Shown here piece by piece: positions 1 through 7,076 of a DNA stretch of 9,680 nucleotides. The number at the start of each line of letters is the position of its first letter. Within the stretch, counting starts at the first letter, position 1. Under the pieces are notes generated by a model that did no database searches, was not told where the DNA came from, and saw nothing but the letters and a program-made list of their open reading frames with translations. Source of the DNA: JBCBKZ01 sp039026975 (GTDB lineage: Bacteria > Bacteroidota > Bacteroidia > J057); assembly GCA_039026975.1 (NCBI GenBank), contig JBCCLI010000242.1, positions 1 to 9,680 of the forward strand, read 5' to 3'. The translations under genes were made by a program, and so were the position numbers.

Positions 1-803
1 CCATCCACAGCAGCAGCAGCTAGTCCTCCCTGCCCCTGCGGCATAGGAGCTAAGGTGGCCCACTTGTCTTCTTTGGGGTCATACATTTCCAGGGTTCCTA
101 CATTCCCTCCTGTAACAGTTCTTCCCCCCACTACATACCACCTCTTCTCAATGACAGCCCCAGCAGCACTATTTCTTTTAGAAGGAGCCGGTGCTAGTTC
201 AGCCCATGTGTCAGCTTGAGGATCATACATAAGATGCTGATTTGAATCAGCGTGATCCTGATAGGTTCCATTGCCAGTGCCTTTCATTCTTCTTCCTCCC
301 ACTACATGAATATGGTCTTCTAAAGCGGTACAAACCGTCTCTCCATGTGGATTGGGGGCTGATGCCCTCACGTCATATGCCCCCTCATCATACACCCATG
401 TCTGGGCGCGCATATTCCAGGGGCCTGTTTCCAGCGGAACAAATCCCCCCAACAGATATAGCTTTCCTCTATGTGATACCAGATTAGGGTGATGTCGCTT
501 CTCAGGTAACTGCCTCAGTTCTACTACCTCTTTGGTTTGAACATCTATTTGGAGGTGAAATACTGAGGCATCAGTGATCTGTCCTCCTTCAGCCAAAAAT
601 CCTCCTGCCAGATGAACTTTTCCGTTATGTAGAACAGGGTAGATCTCTTGAACCGGAAAGGGCAAGTCCATGAGAAAATCCCAACTAGCAGCTACTTCTT
701 CTGGGGCCTGACTGAGTGCAGCTTTTGGGTTACAGGCTAACAACACACTACTAGCACCTGATAAATAGAGAAACTGACGACGGGAAAGAGAAGAAGGTAT
801 CAT
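1..803 (-). CDS. Exported kelch-repeat protein, N-terminal part (3' end outside window)
   Basis: Reading leftwards from the ATG at 801-803, the frame stays open to the window edge (267 full codons), so the C-terminus is missing. The start fits because the next upstream ATG (809-811) is in another frame and stops at once. The N-terminus reads SRRQFLYLSG (residues 7-16), close to the Tat consensus S-R-R-x-F-L, then a hydrophobic stretch ending in LLAC (21-24), a plausible lipobox with Cys24. The mature part has kelch-type blades: double glycines after a beta strand at about 67-68 (HLAGG), 119-120 (LYLLGG), 169-170 (HVVGG) and 226-227 (YVVGG), each followed by a strand such as MYDPQADTW (192-200) or MYDPKEDKW (240-248). 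Kelch motifs build beta-propellers that bind ligands or proteins; some relatives are mutarotases or oxidases, but no catalytic residue can be assigned here. Expected location is the periplasm or a membrane anchor. No Shine-Dalgarno sequence is visible. Confidence 0.88.
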   Translation of the reverse strand, partial: MIPSSLSRRQFLYLSGASSVLLACNPKAALSQAPEEVAASWDFLMDLPFPVQEIYPVLHNGKVHLAGGFLAEGGQITDASVFHLQIDVQTKEVVELRQLPEKRHHPNLVSHRGKLYLLGGFVPLETGPWNMRAQTWVYDEGAYDVRASAPNPHGETVCTALEDHIHVVGGRRMKGTGNGTYQDHADSNQHLMYDPQADTWAELAPAPSKRNSAAGAVIEKRWYVVGGRTVTGGNVGTLEMYDPKEDKWATLAPMPQGQGGLAAAAVD

Positions 804-822
804 GGCTTCATGTTAAAATTCT

Positions 823-846
823 AAGAGAATATCCTAAGATTCTCTT
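823..846. repeat. Small inverted repeat upstream of the kelch gene
   Basis: An 8-bp perfect inverted repeat (AAGAGAAT at 823-830, ATTCTCTT at 839-846) with an 8-nt spacer lies about 20 bp upstream of the kelch start at 803. It could form a weak hairpin in the 5' leader or be an operator half-site pair. The stem is AT-rich and short, so chance is possible. Confidence 0.3.
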
Positions 847-954
847 TATGATCCTACTCTCCCAGGGAGCATACTTTTCAATGTACCCTTGTATAATCTG
901 GGTATTAGTGGCAATAGACAAACCGTAGGTACTCAGATGACACGCAAAAAGGAA

Positions 955-1018
955 AGCCACAGATTCACGGATTAGGTAGCGTTTTTCTCATCTACTTATA
1001 ATCTGTGAATCAGTGGCT
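955..1018. repeat. Long near-perfect inverted repeat (palindromic repeat element, possibly acting as terminator)
   Basis: The arms at 955-974 (AGCCACAGATTCACGGATTA) and 999-1018 (TAATCTGTGAATCAGTGGCT) are complementary at 18 of 20 positions, with a 24-nt loop. It lies 33 bp past the stop codon of the peptidase gene on the minus strand and upstream of the kelch gene. The arm resembles the dispersed palindromes of type 'CCACAGATT…AATCTGTGG' that I recall from intergenic regions of Bacteroidota and other environmental bacteria. That likeness is from memory, not a search. There is no U-tract after the stem on the minus strand, so a repeat element or mRNA 3'-end stabiliser fits as well as an intrinsic terminator. 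Confidence 0.7.
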
Positions 1019-1050
1019 AATTAATTTTCCTACGCTTGTTGGAAAGATCT

Positions 1051-3204
1051 TTACTCTTTAATTCCTTCCAGGCTGAAAAGGAATACATATTCCATGGCTA
1101 CTTCCTTCAGACTTTCAAAGCGGCCAGATTTTCCGCCGTGGCCTGCCTCCATATTAGTGTGGAGGAGGAGTACATTATCATCTGTCTTAAGCTCCCTTAA
1201 CTTAGCTACATACTTAGCGGGCTCCCAGTATTGCACCTGAGAATCATGCAGGCCCGTAGTTACGAGCATGGAGGGATAGTTCTTGGCTACTACATTATCA
1301 TAGGGAGAATAAGACTTGATGTATTCGTAGTATTCTGGCTCATTAGGATTTCCCCACTCATCATATTCTCCAGTAGTGAGTGGAATGCTTTCATCTAACA
1401 TGGTAGTAATAACATCTACGAAAGGAACTGAGGAGACCACTCCATTCCATAGCTCAGGTTCCATATTTACTACCGCTCCCATGAGTAGCCCACCAGCACT
1501 CCCTCCCATGGCATAGATATGCGCTGAGCTTGTGTATTTTTCTTCTATGAGATAGCTAGCACAATCTATGAAGTCGTAAAAGGTATTTTTCTTTTTGAGC
1601 AGCTTCCCATCCTCATACCACTTTCTTCCAAGCTCTTGACCGCCCCTAATATGGGCTATGGCATAGGCAAAGCCCCTGTCCAATAAACTTAGTCGCAGCG
1701 AACTGAAATATGGATCCATACTAGCACCATATGAGCCGTAGGCATATAATAGTAAGGGTCGGGTACCATCTTTTTTAAAGCCTTTTTTATACACAATGGA
1801 TATAGGCACTTTAACGCCATCTCTGGCGGTAGCATATAAGCGCTCCGTCTGATAATTCTCTGGATTAAACTCCCCCACTACTTCCTGCTGCTTTTTAAGG
1901 GTGAGCTTCCTTTCCTTCATGTCATAGTCATAGATGGTGTTAGGGGTGGTCATGGATGTATAGCCCACCCGTAAGAGATCTGTGTCAAATTCAGGATTGG
2001 TGGAGGTGTATGCCGTGAAGGCATCTTCTCCAAAATCCAGGTAATGCTCCTCTCCACCTTCCCAGCTTAAAATTCTTATCTGAGTAATGCCATTTATCCG
2101 CTCTGAAAGCACTAGGAAATCCTTGAAAATATTGACGCCCTGCAGAAGAACATCTACTCTATGGGGGATCACCTCCTCCCAGTTCTCTTTGGCTGTCTCC
2201 TCTATTGATGTTCGCATTAACCTGAAGTTCTCTGCTTCCCAGTTCGTGAGAATGTAGAAATAATCTCCATAGTGGTAGGCGGTATATTCATGGTCTCTTT
2301 CTCTAGGCTGTACCAGGGAGAATTCTCCTAAGGGGGTATCGGCAGCTAGCATCCATTCTTCTGTAGAAAGCGTTTGATAGGAACCTATGTTGATAAATTT
2401 ATCAGACTTGGATTTGGCTACATAGCAAGAAAAGGTATTATCAGTTTCATGAAATACTTCTACATCTTCCTCAGATGATGTCCCCAGTTTATGCCTCATG
2501 ACCTTAAAGGATCTTAGCGTTTCTGGGTCTTGAAGGGTATAGAATATGTGCAGGTTATCATTAGCCCATACCGCACTTCCAGTAGTATTAGCAATGGCAT
2601 CTTCCAATTTTTCACCTGTTTCAAGGTTTTTGAATAGGAGGGTATATAGCCTTCTGCTTACAGTATCTTGCCCATAAGCTAGTATCTTATTATTAGGGCT
2701 TACAGATCTTCTTCCTATCTGGAAAAAGTCGTGCCCTTCTGCCAGCTGATTAACATCTAGCATCACTTCTTCTTCTCCCGCTAAGCTTTCTTTTTTTCTG
2801 GAGAATATAGGGTACTCCTTTCCTTGCTCATATCGGTAAAGGTAGTAATAGCCATTTTTCTTGTATGGGACGGACTGGTCATCCTCTTTTATCCTACTTT
2901 TCATTTCCAGAAATAAGGCATTCTGAAAATCCTTTACAGGGGCAAGGACAGAATCTGTATATTCATTCTCAGCCGCTAAATATTCGATTACTTGAGGGTT
3001 TTCACGCTCATTCAGCCAGTAGTAGTTATCTACTCTGACATCATCATGCATACTTAGCTCTTTAGGGATTTTACTAGCTGTTGGCGGGGCAAAGTCTGTT
3101 GGCTTGGACATAGCAGGTGATGTTTTCTCACTAGAAGTACAACCTGCAAAAAAAATGAGGATTCCGGAAAGAATCACGAGAGAAAGTGGGTGTTTTACTA
3201 ACAT
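1051..3204 (-). CDS. Oligopeptidase B-like S9A serine peptidase with lipoprotein signal
   Basis: This 717-residue protein has the usual prolyl oligopeptidase family layout: an N-terminal seven-bladed propeller (about 45-450) and a C-terminal alpha/beta hydrolase domain (about 455-717). The C-terminal half closely follows E. coli protease II (PtrB): YGSYGASMDPYFSSLRLSLLDRGF, RGGQELGRKWYEDGKLLKKKNTF, LTTGEYDEWGNP and GLHDSQVQYWEPAKYVAKLRELKTDD are all recognisable. The catalytic triad is Ser569 in GGSAGG, Asp654 in GLHD and His689 in EAGHGGKSGR. Glu613 and Asp615 match the acidic pair (Glu576/Glu578 in enteric enzymes) that selects Arg/Lys at P1, so cleavage of short peptides after basic residues is expected. 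Unlike cytosolic PtrB, residues 1-22 form a lipoprotein signal (LVILSGILIFFAGC, lipidated Cys22), pointing to the periplasm or outer membrane. The gene ends 247 bp before the kelch gene and is probably a separate transcript. No frame damage is seen. Confidence 0.95.
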   Translation of the reverse strand: MLVKHPLSLVILSGILIFFAGCTSSEKTSPAMSKPTDFAPPTASKIPKELSMHDDVRVDNYYWLNERENPQVIEYLAAENEYTDSVLAPVKDFQNALFLEMKSRIKEDDQSVPYKKNGYYYLYRYEQGKEYPIFSRKKESLAGEEEVMLDVNQLAEGHDFFQIGRRSVSPNNKILAYGQDTVSRRLYTLLFKNLETGEKLEDAIANTTGSAVWANDNLHIFYTLQDPETLRSFKVMRHKLGTSSEEDVEVFHETDNTFSCYVAKSKSDKFINIGSYQTLSTEEWMLAADTPLGEFSLVQPRERDHEYTAYHYGDYFYILTNWEAENFRLMRTSIEETAKENWEEVIPHRVDVLLQGVNIFKDFLVLSERINGITQIRILSWEGGEEHYLDFGEDAFTAYTSTNPEFDTDLLRVGYTSMTTPNTIYDYDMKERKLTLKKQQEVVGEFNPENYQTERLYATARDGVKVPISIVYKKGFKKDGTRPLLLYAYGSYGASMDPYFSSLRLSLLDRGFAYAIAHIRGGQELGRKWYEDGKLLKKKNTFYDFIDCASYLIEEKYTSSAHIYAMGGSAGGLLMGAVVNMEPELWNGVVSSVPFVDVITTMLDESIPLTTGEYDEWGNPNEPEYYEYIKSYSPYDNVVAKNYPSMLVTTGLHDSQVQYWEPAKYVAKLRELKTDDNVLLLHTNMEAGHGGKSGRFESLKEVAMEYVFLFSLEGIKE

Positions 3205-3531
3205 AGGTTGATTGATAAAAAGAAGGTTAAATTGATAATCTCTCTTTAGCTCCTCAACCTAATCTGAGTATCGTACATGTATGAGGTCTATACGCACCCT
3301 AAATTCAGGATGCGCGGTGGGAAGTCTCTCCTTAAGATAATGAATGCTATCTAATAAAGGTCTATAGTAGATCCAAAAAAGTTGGTATATTTTTATGCCT
3401 ATTGCTAAGACCAGGTTTGCAACCCTAGTTGCTGTGGAAATTTATCTGTTACAAATATGGGCTAAAGCAATCCATTTGCCTCACAGGTAGTCTTTTTCAT
3501 ATAAGTCCATTGGCCAGGCTAAACCAGCATA
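3205..3531. other. Divergent intergenic region, 327 bp, no gene found
   Basis: This gap separates the leftward peptidase gene from the rightward membrane-protein gene, so it must hold both promoters. I searched both strands for the Bacteroidota pattern (TTG, 17-19 bp, TAnnTTTG). I found only isolated near-matches to the -7 box (CAGGTTTG at 3411-3420 and TCCATTTG at about 3471-3478 on the plus strand) without a correctly spaced TTG, so no promoter is called. A short palindrome, GCAAC-4 nt-GTTGC (3419-3432), lies about 100 bp upstream of the plus-strand start and could be an operator. No ORF of useful length, tRNA or riboswitch was recognised. Confidence 0.55.
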
Positions 3532-4791
3532 ATGAATAAACAAGTTCCCAAAGATTCTGCTTTTGCCCACCAACTTAGTAGGTGTTTAAAGTTGATAGAA
3601 GCTAAACTGGGCTGGCCTAATAGTCAGGAGTGGCAGAATGGGCACTTCGAACAACTCAGCCAAAAAATCTTTGCGCATACGGGGGTTAAACTCAGTTCTG
3701 TTACCCTTAAAAGGGTTTGGGGAAAGGTCTCTTATTCCTCTTCTCCTTCCATGAGTACCCTGGATGCCCTCGCAGGGTATGTAGGTTATGAAAATTGGAT
3801 AGGCTTTCAGGAGCACTTCCCCCAGAAGGATACTCCCACCTTCACGCCATTTAAGCATATCCGCCCTATCAAGGTTAGCTATGTAGTAGGGCTAGGGATT
3901 TTGGGCTTGCTGACAGGTTTCCTCCTCACCCAGGACTTCTCCTCTCCCAGTGTTTTACCGAACGTTCAATTTGATTTCGAGCCCGTAACCTCAGGCATTC
4001 CTAATACCGTTACCTTTACCTATGATGTGAGCCAAACGGCCGCAGACTCAGCATTCATCCAACAATCCTGGGACACAAACTTACGATTTCAGATTCCTCT
4101 TGATCAGCACTTTTATGCCTCTACTTATTACTATCCGGGTTTTTACAAGGCTAAATTATTGCTGAATGAAGACATAGTTCAAGAAAAAAAACTCCTAGTC
4201 CCTTCTGATGGCTGGCTGGCTACAGTAGACAGATCTCCTATTCCTCTTTACAGGCATGAGAAAGCGGTAGCAGGACGCTATCCAGATATAGACATGGCCT
4301 TTTTGGAAGAAAATGGATTTGACCTGAACCAGGGGATTCCCACTTCAGATTTATACTATGTAGGTGGGGTTCCTTCTATCACTATGGATGATACCCACTT
4401 CATCACTACCTTCCAGCATAGCCTGGCGGTAGGAGAGGCTATCTGCCAGTCAGGGAGAATTATCCTCCTATGTACAGAAGGACCTATTCTCATCCCCTTT
4501 TCCATTCCCGGCTGTGTAGGAGAATTATACATGAAATTGGTAGACCATTGGCTTCATGGCAATACGGTGGACATGACAGGCTTAGGCCTAGACTTTAGTA
4601 AAGAGGTGGAAATGGATATATATGTAAAGGATCTCCAAATAGAAGTATGGGTAGATCAACAACTAGCATTCCAACGTACCTTAAAAAGTTCTCCTGGAGA
4701 ATTTGTAGGCGTAAGCTACAGCTTCCACGGTACAGGGCTGGTTCATTCAGCTGTGATCCAGCAAAACAGTAAGGAAATCATCCTCAGATAG
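3532..4791 (+). CDS. Single-span membrane protein with HTH-like cytoplasmic N-terminus and PKD-like plus LamG-like ectodomain (candidate transmembrane regulator)
   Basis: The 419-residue protein has three parts. Residues 1-114 are soluble and helical; LSQKIFAHTGVKLSSVTLKRVWGK (42-65) and STLDALAGYVGYENWIGF (75-92) look like a helix-turn-helix unit with a second helical pair. Residues 115-133 form one membrane span, with basic residues on its N-terminal side (KHIRPIK, 108-114), which puts the N-terminus in the cytoplasm and the rest in the periplasm. In the ectodomain, 144-232 is Ig/PKD-like (PNTVTFTYDVS, the conserved-looking SWD at 179-181, YYYPGFYKAKLL at 199-210, GWLATV). Residues 285-411 are beta-rich and LamG-like, with three cysteines (305, 314, 328). 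I recall similar proteins in many Bacteroidota, annotated as hypothetical or PKD-domain proteins. A ToxR-like one-component sensor is inferred from this layout and is not shown. The downstream gene begins 87 bp later on the same strand. The start has no Shine-Dalgarno sequence, as is usual in this phylum. Confidence 0.85.
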   Translation: MNKQVPKDSAFAHQLSRCLKLIEAKLGWPNSQEWQNGHFEQLSQKIFAHTGVKLSSVTLKRVWGKVSYSSSPSMSTLDALAGYVGYENWIGFQEHFPQKDTPTFTPFKHIRPIKVSYVVGLGILGLLTGFLLTQDFSSPSVLPNVQFDFEPVTSGIPNTVTFTYDVSQTAADSAFIQQSWDTNLRFQIPLDQHFYASTYYYPGFYKAKLLLNEDIVQEKKLLVPSDGWLATVDRSPIPLYRHEKAVAGRYPDIDMAFLEENGFDLNQGIPTSDLYYVGGVPSITMDDTHFITTFQHSLAVGEAICQSGRIILLCTEGPILIPFSIPGCVGELYMKLVDHWLHGNTVDMTGLGLDFSKEVEMDIYVKDLQIEVWVDQQLAFQRTLKSSPGEFVGVSYSFHGTGLVHSAVIQQNSKEIILR

Positions 4792-4822
4792 TCCGTGAAC
4801 CATTTTGTTCCCAACTTGAACA

Positions 4823-4840
4823 GGCTGTGCATAGCCTTTT
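4823..4840 (+). terminator. Weak hairpin plus short T-run between the paired genes
   Basis: GGCT (4823-4826) and AGCC (4833-4836) pair around GTGCAT and are followed by TTTT (4837-4840). The 4-bp stem is too weak for an efficient terminator. At most it would attenuate, so it does not exclude co-transcription of the genes at 3532 and 4879. Confidence 0.2.
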
Positions 4841-4878
4841 AGGAGATTATTAGCGTACATCTACCCAAAAACAAATTC

Positions 4879-6000
4879 ATGCAAAAGACATCACTTTCAC
4901 TGGCGATCTTATTGATCCTACATGTTAGCTTCCTTTCTGCCCAGCTTACGGTCAGCATCCCCTTTGAGTCAGAAGCCTGGGAAATTAAGGCTAATACCCA
5001 TGAGTTCACTACCTATAAAGGGAAAGCAGCCCTATACCTTGAAGGAGGTTCTGCCATCCATAAGCAAGCGGACTTTCAAGATGGGATCATTGAATTTGAC
5101 ATGAGCTTTGAGGAAGGAAGGAAATTCATGGGCATACAATTCAGGAAGACAGATGAAAACAATTACGAAGAATTCTATGTGCGCCCTCATCAGTCAGGTA
5201 ATCCAGATGCCACCCAGTATACGCCCGTCTTCAATGGAAATGCTGCCTGGCAACTCTATCATGGAGAAGGACACTCTACAGCTTACGCCTATAATTTTGG
5301 AGAATGGATTCATGTGAAATTACTGATCTCAGAAAATCAGATGGACGTATTCATCAATGATATGTCTCAGCCCTTACTGTATGTACATGAGCTAAAAATA
5401 CCTCCTACAGCAGGTTACATCAGCTTCTCGGCCTTTCTGGGGGGAGGATATTTTGCTAATCTCACGTATACTCCCCTAGACACGCCCAAGCTTATGAGCA
5501 CTGAGAAAATATTCTCACAGGAACCAGGAACTATTATGGAGTGGGAGATTTCACCTTCTTTTGCTGCTGAAAAGCTCACTGGCCTAACTACAGTTACTGA
5601 CTTTCCAGCTTTCTCCAACCTAAGCTGGGAAAAAGTAAAAGCTGAATACACGGGAATCCTCAACTTATCCAGATTCTCTGAGGTTACCCCTACTTCTAAT
5701 ACCATATGGGTCAGAGCCCATATAGAAGCTGAGAAAGCGGAAATCAAAAAGATAGCCATGGGATACAGTGATAGACTTGCCGCATTTATACATGGTCAAC
5801 TAGTCTACAGTGGGCATAACCAATTCCGTAGTAGGGATTACAGGTACCTGGGTACCATAGGCTTTTTTGATGAACTCTATGTTCCCCTGAAAAAAGGAAG
5901 AAATACCCTATACTTTGCGGTAACTGAATCTATGGGGGGCTGGGGTATTAAGGCCAAGCTTAGTGAGATGGAAGCTCTGGATCTCTCCAGAGCTGAGTAA
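4879..6000 (+). CDS. Secreted LamG/concanavalin-like protein of unknown function
   Basis: This 373-residue protein has a clear Sec signal peptide (KTSLSLAILLILHVSFLSA, cleavage near 21/22, before QLTV). Residues about 25-197 look like a concanavalin/laminin-G-type jelly roll: DGIIEFDMSFEEGRKFMGIQFRKTDENNYEEFYVRPH (68-104), FNGNAAWQLYHGEG (118-131), WIHVKLLISENQMDVFINDMSQPLL (143-167) and AGYISFSAFLGGGYFANLTY (178-197). These follow the strand order of domains that bind or process glycans. The C-terminal part (about 210-365), with GYSDRLAAFIHGQLVYSG, RYLGTIGFFDELYVPLKKGRNTLYFAVTE and GWGIKAKL, resembles a galactose-binding-like beta-sandwich as found at the edges of glycoside hydrolases. No catalytic pair can be assigned, so binding is more likely than hydrolysis. 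It follows the membrane protein at 3532 by 87 bp and is probably co-transcribed with it. An A-rich leader rather than a Shine-Dalgarno sequence precedes the ATG. Confidence 0.85.
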   Translation: MQKTSLSLAILLILHVSFLSAQLTVSIPFESEAWEIKANTHEFTTYKGKAALYLEGGSAIHKQADFQDGIIEFDMSFEEGRKFMGIQFRKTDENNYEEFYVRPHQSGNPDATQYTPVFNGNAAWQLYHGEGHSTAYAYNFGEWIHVKLLISENQMDVFINDMSQPLLYVHELKIPPTAGYISFSAFLGGGYFANLTYTPLDTPKLMSTEKIFSQEPGTIMEWEISPSFAAEKLTGLTTVTDFPAFSNLSWEKVKAEYTGILNLSRFSEVTPTSNTIWVRAHIEAEKAEIKKIAMGYSDRLAAFIHGQLVYSGHNQFRSRDYRYLGTIGFFDELYVPLKKGRNTLYFAVTESMGGWGIKAKLSEMEALDLSRAE

Positions 6001-6169
6001 TACAAGCGCATCCGTACTTCAACCCTAAGAAGTAAATATATGTGGGCATACAAAAATATGCTACGCCCATACAAAGCCTACCCTTGGCAGATCAGTGACT
6101 TAGCTTTTGGGTATTAGCAAAGCATTCCGAAGAACCATGCCAGATCCTTAGTCCTATATTCATAGCTAT

Positions 6170-6211
6170 CCCCCCTTCCCTAATACCTGCCTGGTTATTG
6201 GGCAAGGGGGG
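6170..6211. terminator. Strong hairpin between convergent genes (probable bidirectional terminator)
   Basis: Arms 6170-6184 and 6197-6211 form a 15-bp stem with one mismatch (6178/6203) and one T·G pair (6181/6200). The outer half is six C against six G, and a small inner ACC/GGT pairing is possible in the loop. It lies 8 bp past the stop codon of the minus-strand gene at 6220 and 170 bp past the stop of the plus-strand gene ending at 6000. Its position suggests it ends both transcripts. A U-tract is weak on both strands, so RNA 3'-end protection is an alternative. Confidence 0.65.
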
Positions 6212-6219
6212 TTAGGGAT

Positions 6220-6756
6220 TTAGTTTCCGCTTGGAGGGTACTTATTCATGGTATACTTATTTCTCATGAAGTATTCTTCCTCATCATCAAACTTGACTTC
6301 CTTGATAATGGTAAAACTAACGGCAGAAATATCCATGGTAGTTCTAAAGGTGCATTTCTTTCTCTCATTTCCATCTTTCCCTCTGCGACTTACCACTAGT
6401 TTAGTCAACTTTCCATCCGGACCTGACTGCTTATCTAATACCTGCCAGGTACCTCCTCCTCCTACAAGCTGTCCATTCTTAGTTTCGTATCCATACTTTT
6501 GATTGATCACCCTTCCCCCTTCATAAATAGCATGCTCAATGACCAGCTTCCCCTTTTTCTGGTAGGTAACTCCTACAAAAGGGAGAGTGATCAAATTCCC
6601 GTCATTGTAGTTTTTGTAGGTTAATTCTCCTGTATGCATACTTTGAAATCCAAGGAGTTCTGCATTAGTTAAGGTCAGATTCTGCGAATAAGAAGAGAAG
6701 CTGATGAACAAGAAGAGACAGCAGAGTGCCAGGGATGAGAAAATTCTGTTTTCCAT
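6220..6756 (-). CDS. Small secreted protein of unknown function
   Basis: I place the start at the ATG at 6754-6756, giving 178 residues. A longer reading from the TTG at 6868-6870 adds 38 residues in front of an otherwise perfect signal peptide, which makes it unlikely. Residues 1-25 (MENRIFSSLALCCLFLFISF, then SSYSQ) are a Sec signal with cleavage near 24/25. The mature protein of about 153 residues alternates short beta strands with charged turns: GKLVIEHAIYEGGRVINQKYGYE (69-91), LVGGGGTWQVLDKQSGPDGKLTKLVVSRRGKDGN (97-130) and MDISAVSFTIIKEVKFDDEEEYFMRNKYTMNK (141-172). This pattern would suit a small beta-barrel or lipocalin-like fold, but I recognise no family. One cysteine (135) remains in the mature part. 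It appears to be a single-gene transcript with a strong hairpin at its 3' end. Confidence 0.75.
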   Translation of the reverse strand: MENRIFSSLALCCLFLFISFSSYSQNLTLTNAELLGFQSMHTGELTYKNYNDGNLITLPFVGVTYQKKGKLVIEHAIYEGGRVINQKYGYETKNGQLVGGGGTWQVLDKQSGPDGKLTKLVVSRRGKDGNERKKCTFRTTMDISAVSFTIIKEVKFDDEEEYFMRNKYTMNKYPPSGN

Positions 6757-6841
6757 AGTGGTGTCATTTAAAGCTAATAAGATCAAATTTCTCCCAAATG
6801 ACCTTTTAGCAGCCTCTGGGATGCACCCGAAAATGTAAAAA

Positions 6842-6871
6842 ATTGTCAAAAGATGACTATAGATTGTCAAA
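6842..6871. promoter_or_regulatory. Pair of 9-bp direct repeats upstream of the secreted-protein gene
   Basis: ATTGTCAAA occurs at 6842-6850 and again at 6863-6871, 21 bp apart (two helical turns), 86-115 bp upstream of the start at 6756. On the coding strand both copies read TTTGACAAT. Repeats in phase suggest an activator or repressor site, or overlapping -35-like elements. No other copy was noticed nearby. Confidence 0.35.
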
Positions 6872-6982
6872 GTCTTATATGAACATAGGTCATAGTGGCT
6901 TTACTATTAGGATGCTTCCATCTGTTCATACAAAATTTGAATTTCTTGCATATTCATTATAACTGAAAAGTCGGATTATATG

Positions 6983-7043
6983 ATTTAGCTAATGATCCTT
7001 GAGAGTAACTCATCAGAAGCGTGAAAAGGATCATTAGGTAGAT
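6983..7043. terminator. Hairpin downstream of the SDR gene
   Basis: CTAATGATCCTT (6989-7000) and AAGGATCATTAG (7026-7037) form a perfect 12-bp inverted repeat. With flanking bases the stem extends to 16 matches of 18 (6983-7000 with 7026-7043). The loop is 25 nt. It begins 34 bp after the stop codon of the minus-strand gene at 7077 and upstream of the gene at 6220-6756. There is no U-tract on the minus strand, so it is a terminator by position only; an operator or stabilising structure is possible. Confidence 0.55.
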
Positions 7044-7076
7044 TCAAAGATATGTATAAGAAGGATACAGAAGTAA

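Noticed and set aside
242..487. Plus-strand 81-residue reading frame
   Set aside because: It lies fully inside the minus-strand kelch gene, has no domain or signal, and is rich in residues typical of antisense frames.
3284..3366. AGGTCTATA repeated at 3284-3292 and 3358-3366
   Set aside because: A single 9-bp repeat 74 bp apart is expected by chance at this length and has no helical phasing or symmetry.
5415..5759. Minus-strand 114-residue frame inside the LamG-like gene
   Set aside because: It is the antisense shadow of a well-supported secreted protein; no independent domain or start context was seen.
6757..6870. N-terminal extension of the secreted protein from a TTG codon
   Set aside because: It would place 38 residues ahead of a complete signal peptide, and the extension covers the likely promoter region with the direct repeats.
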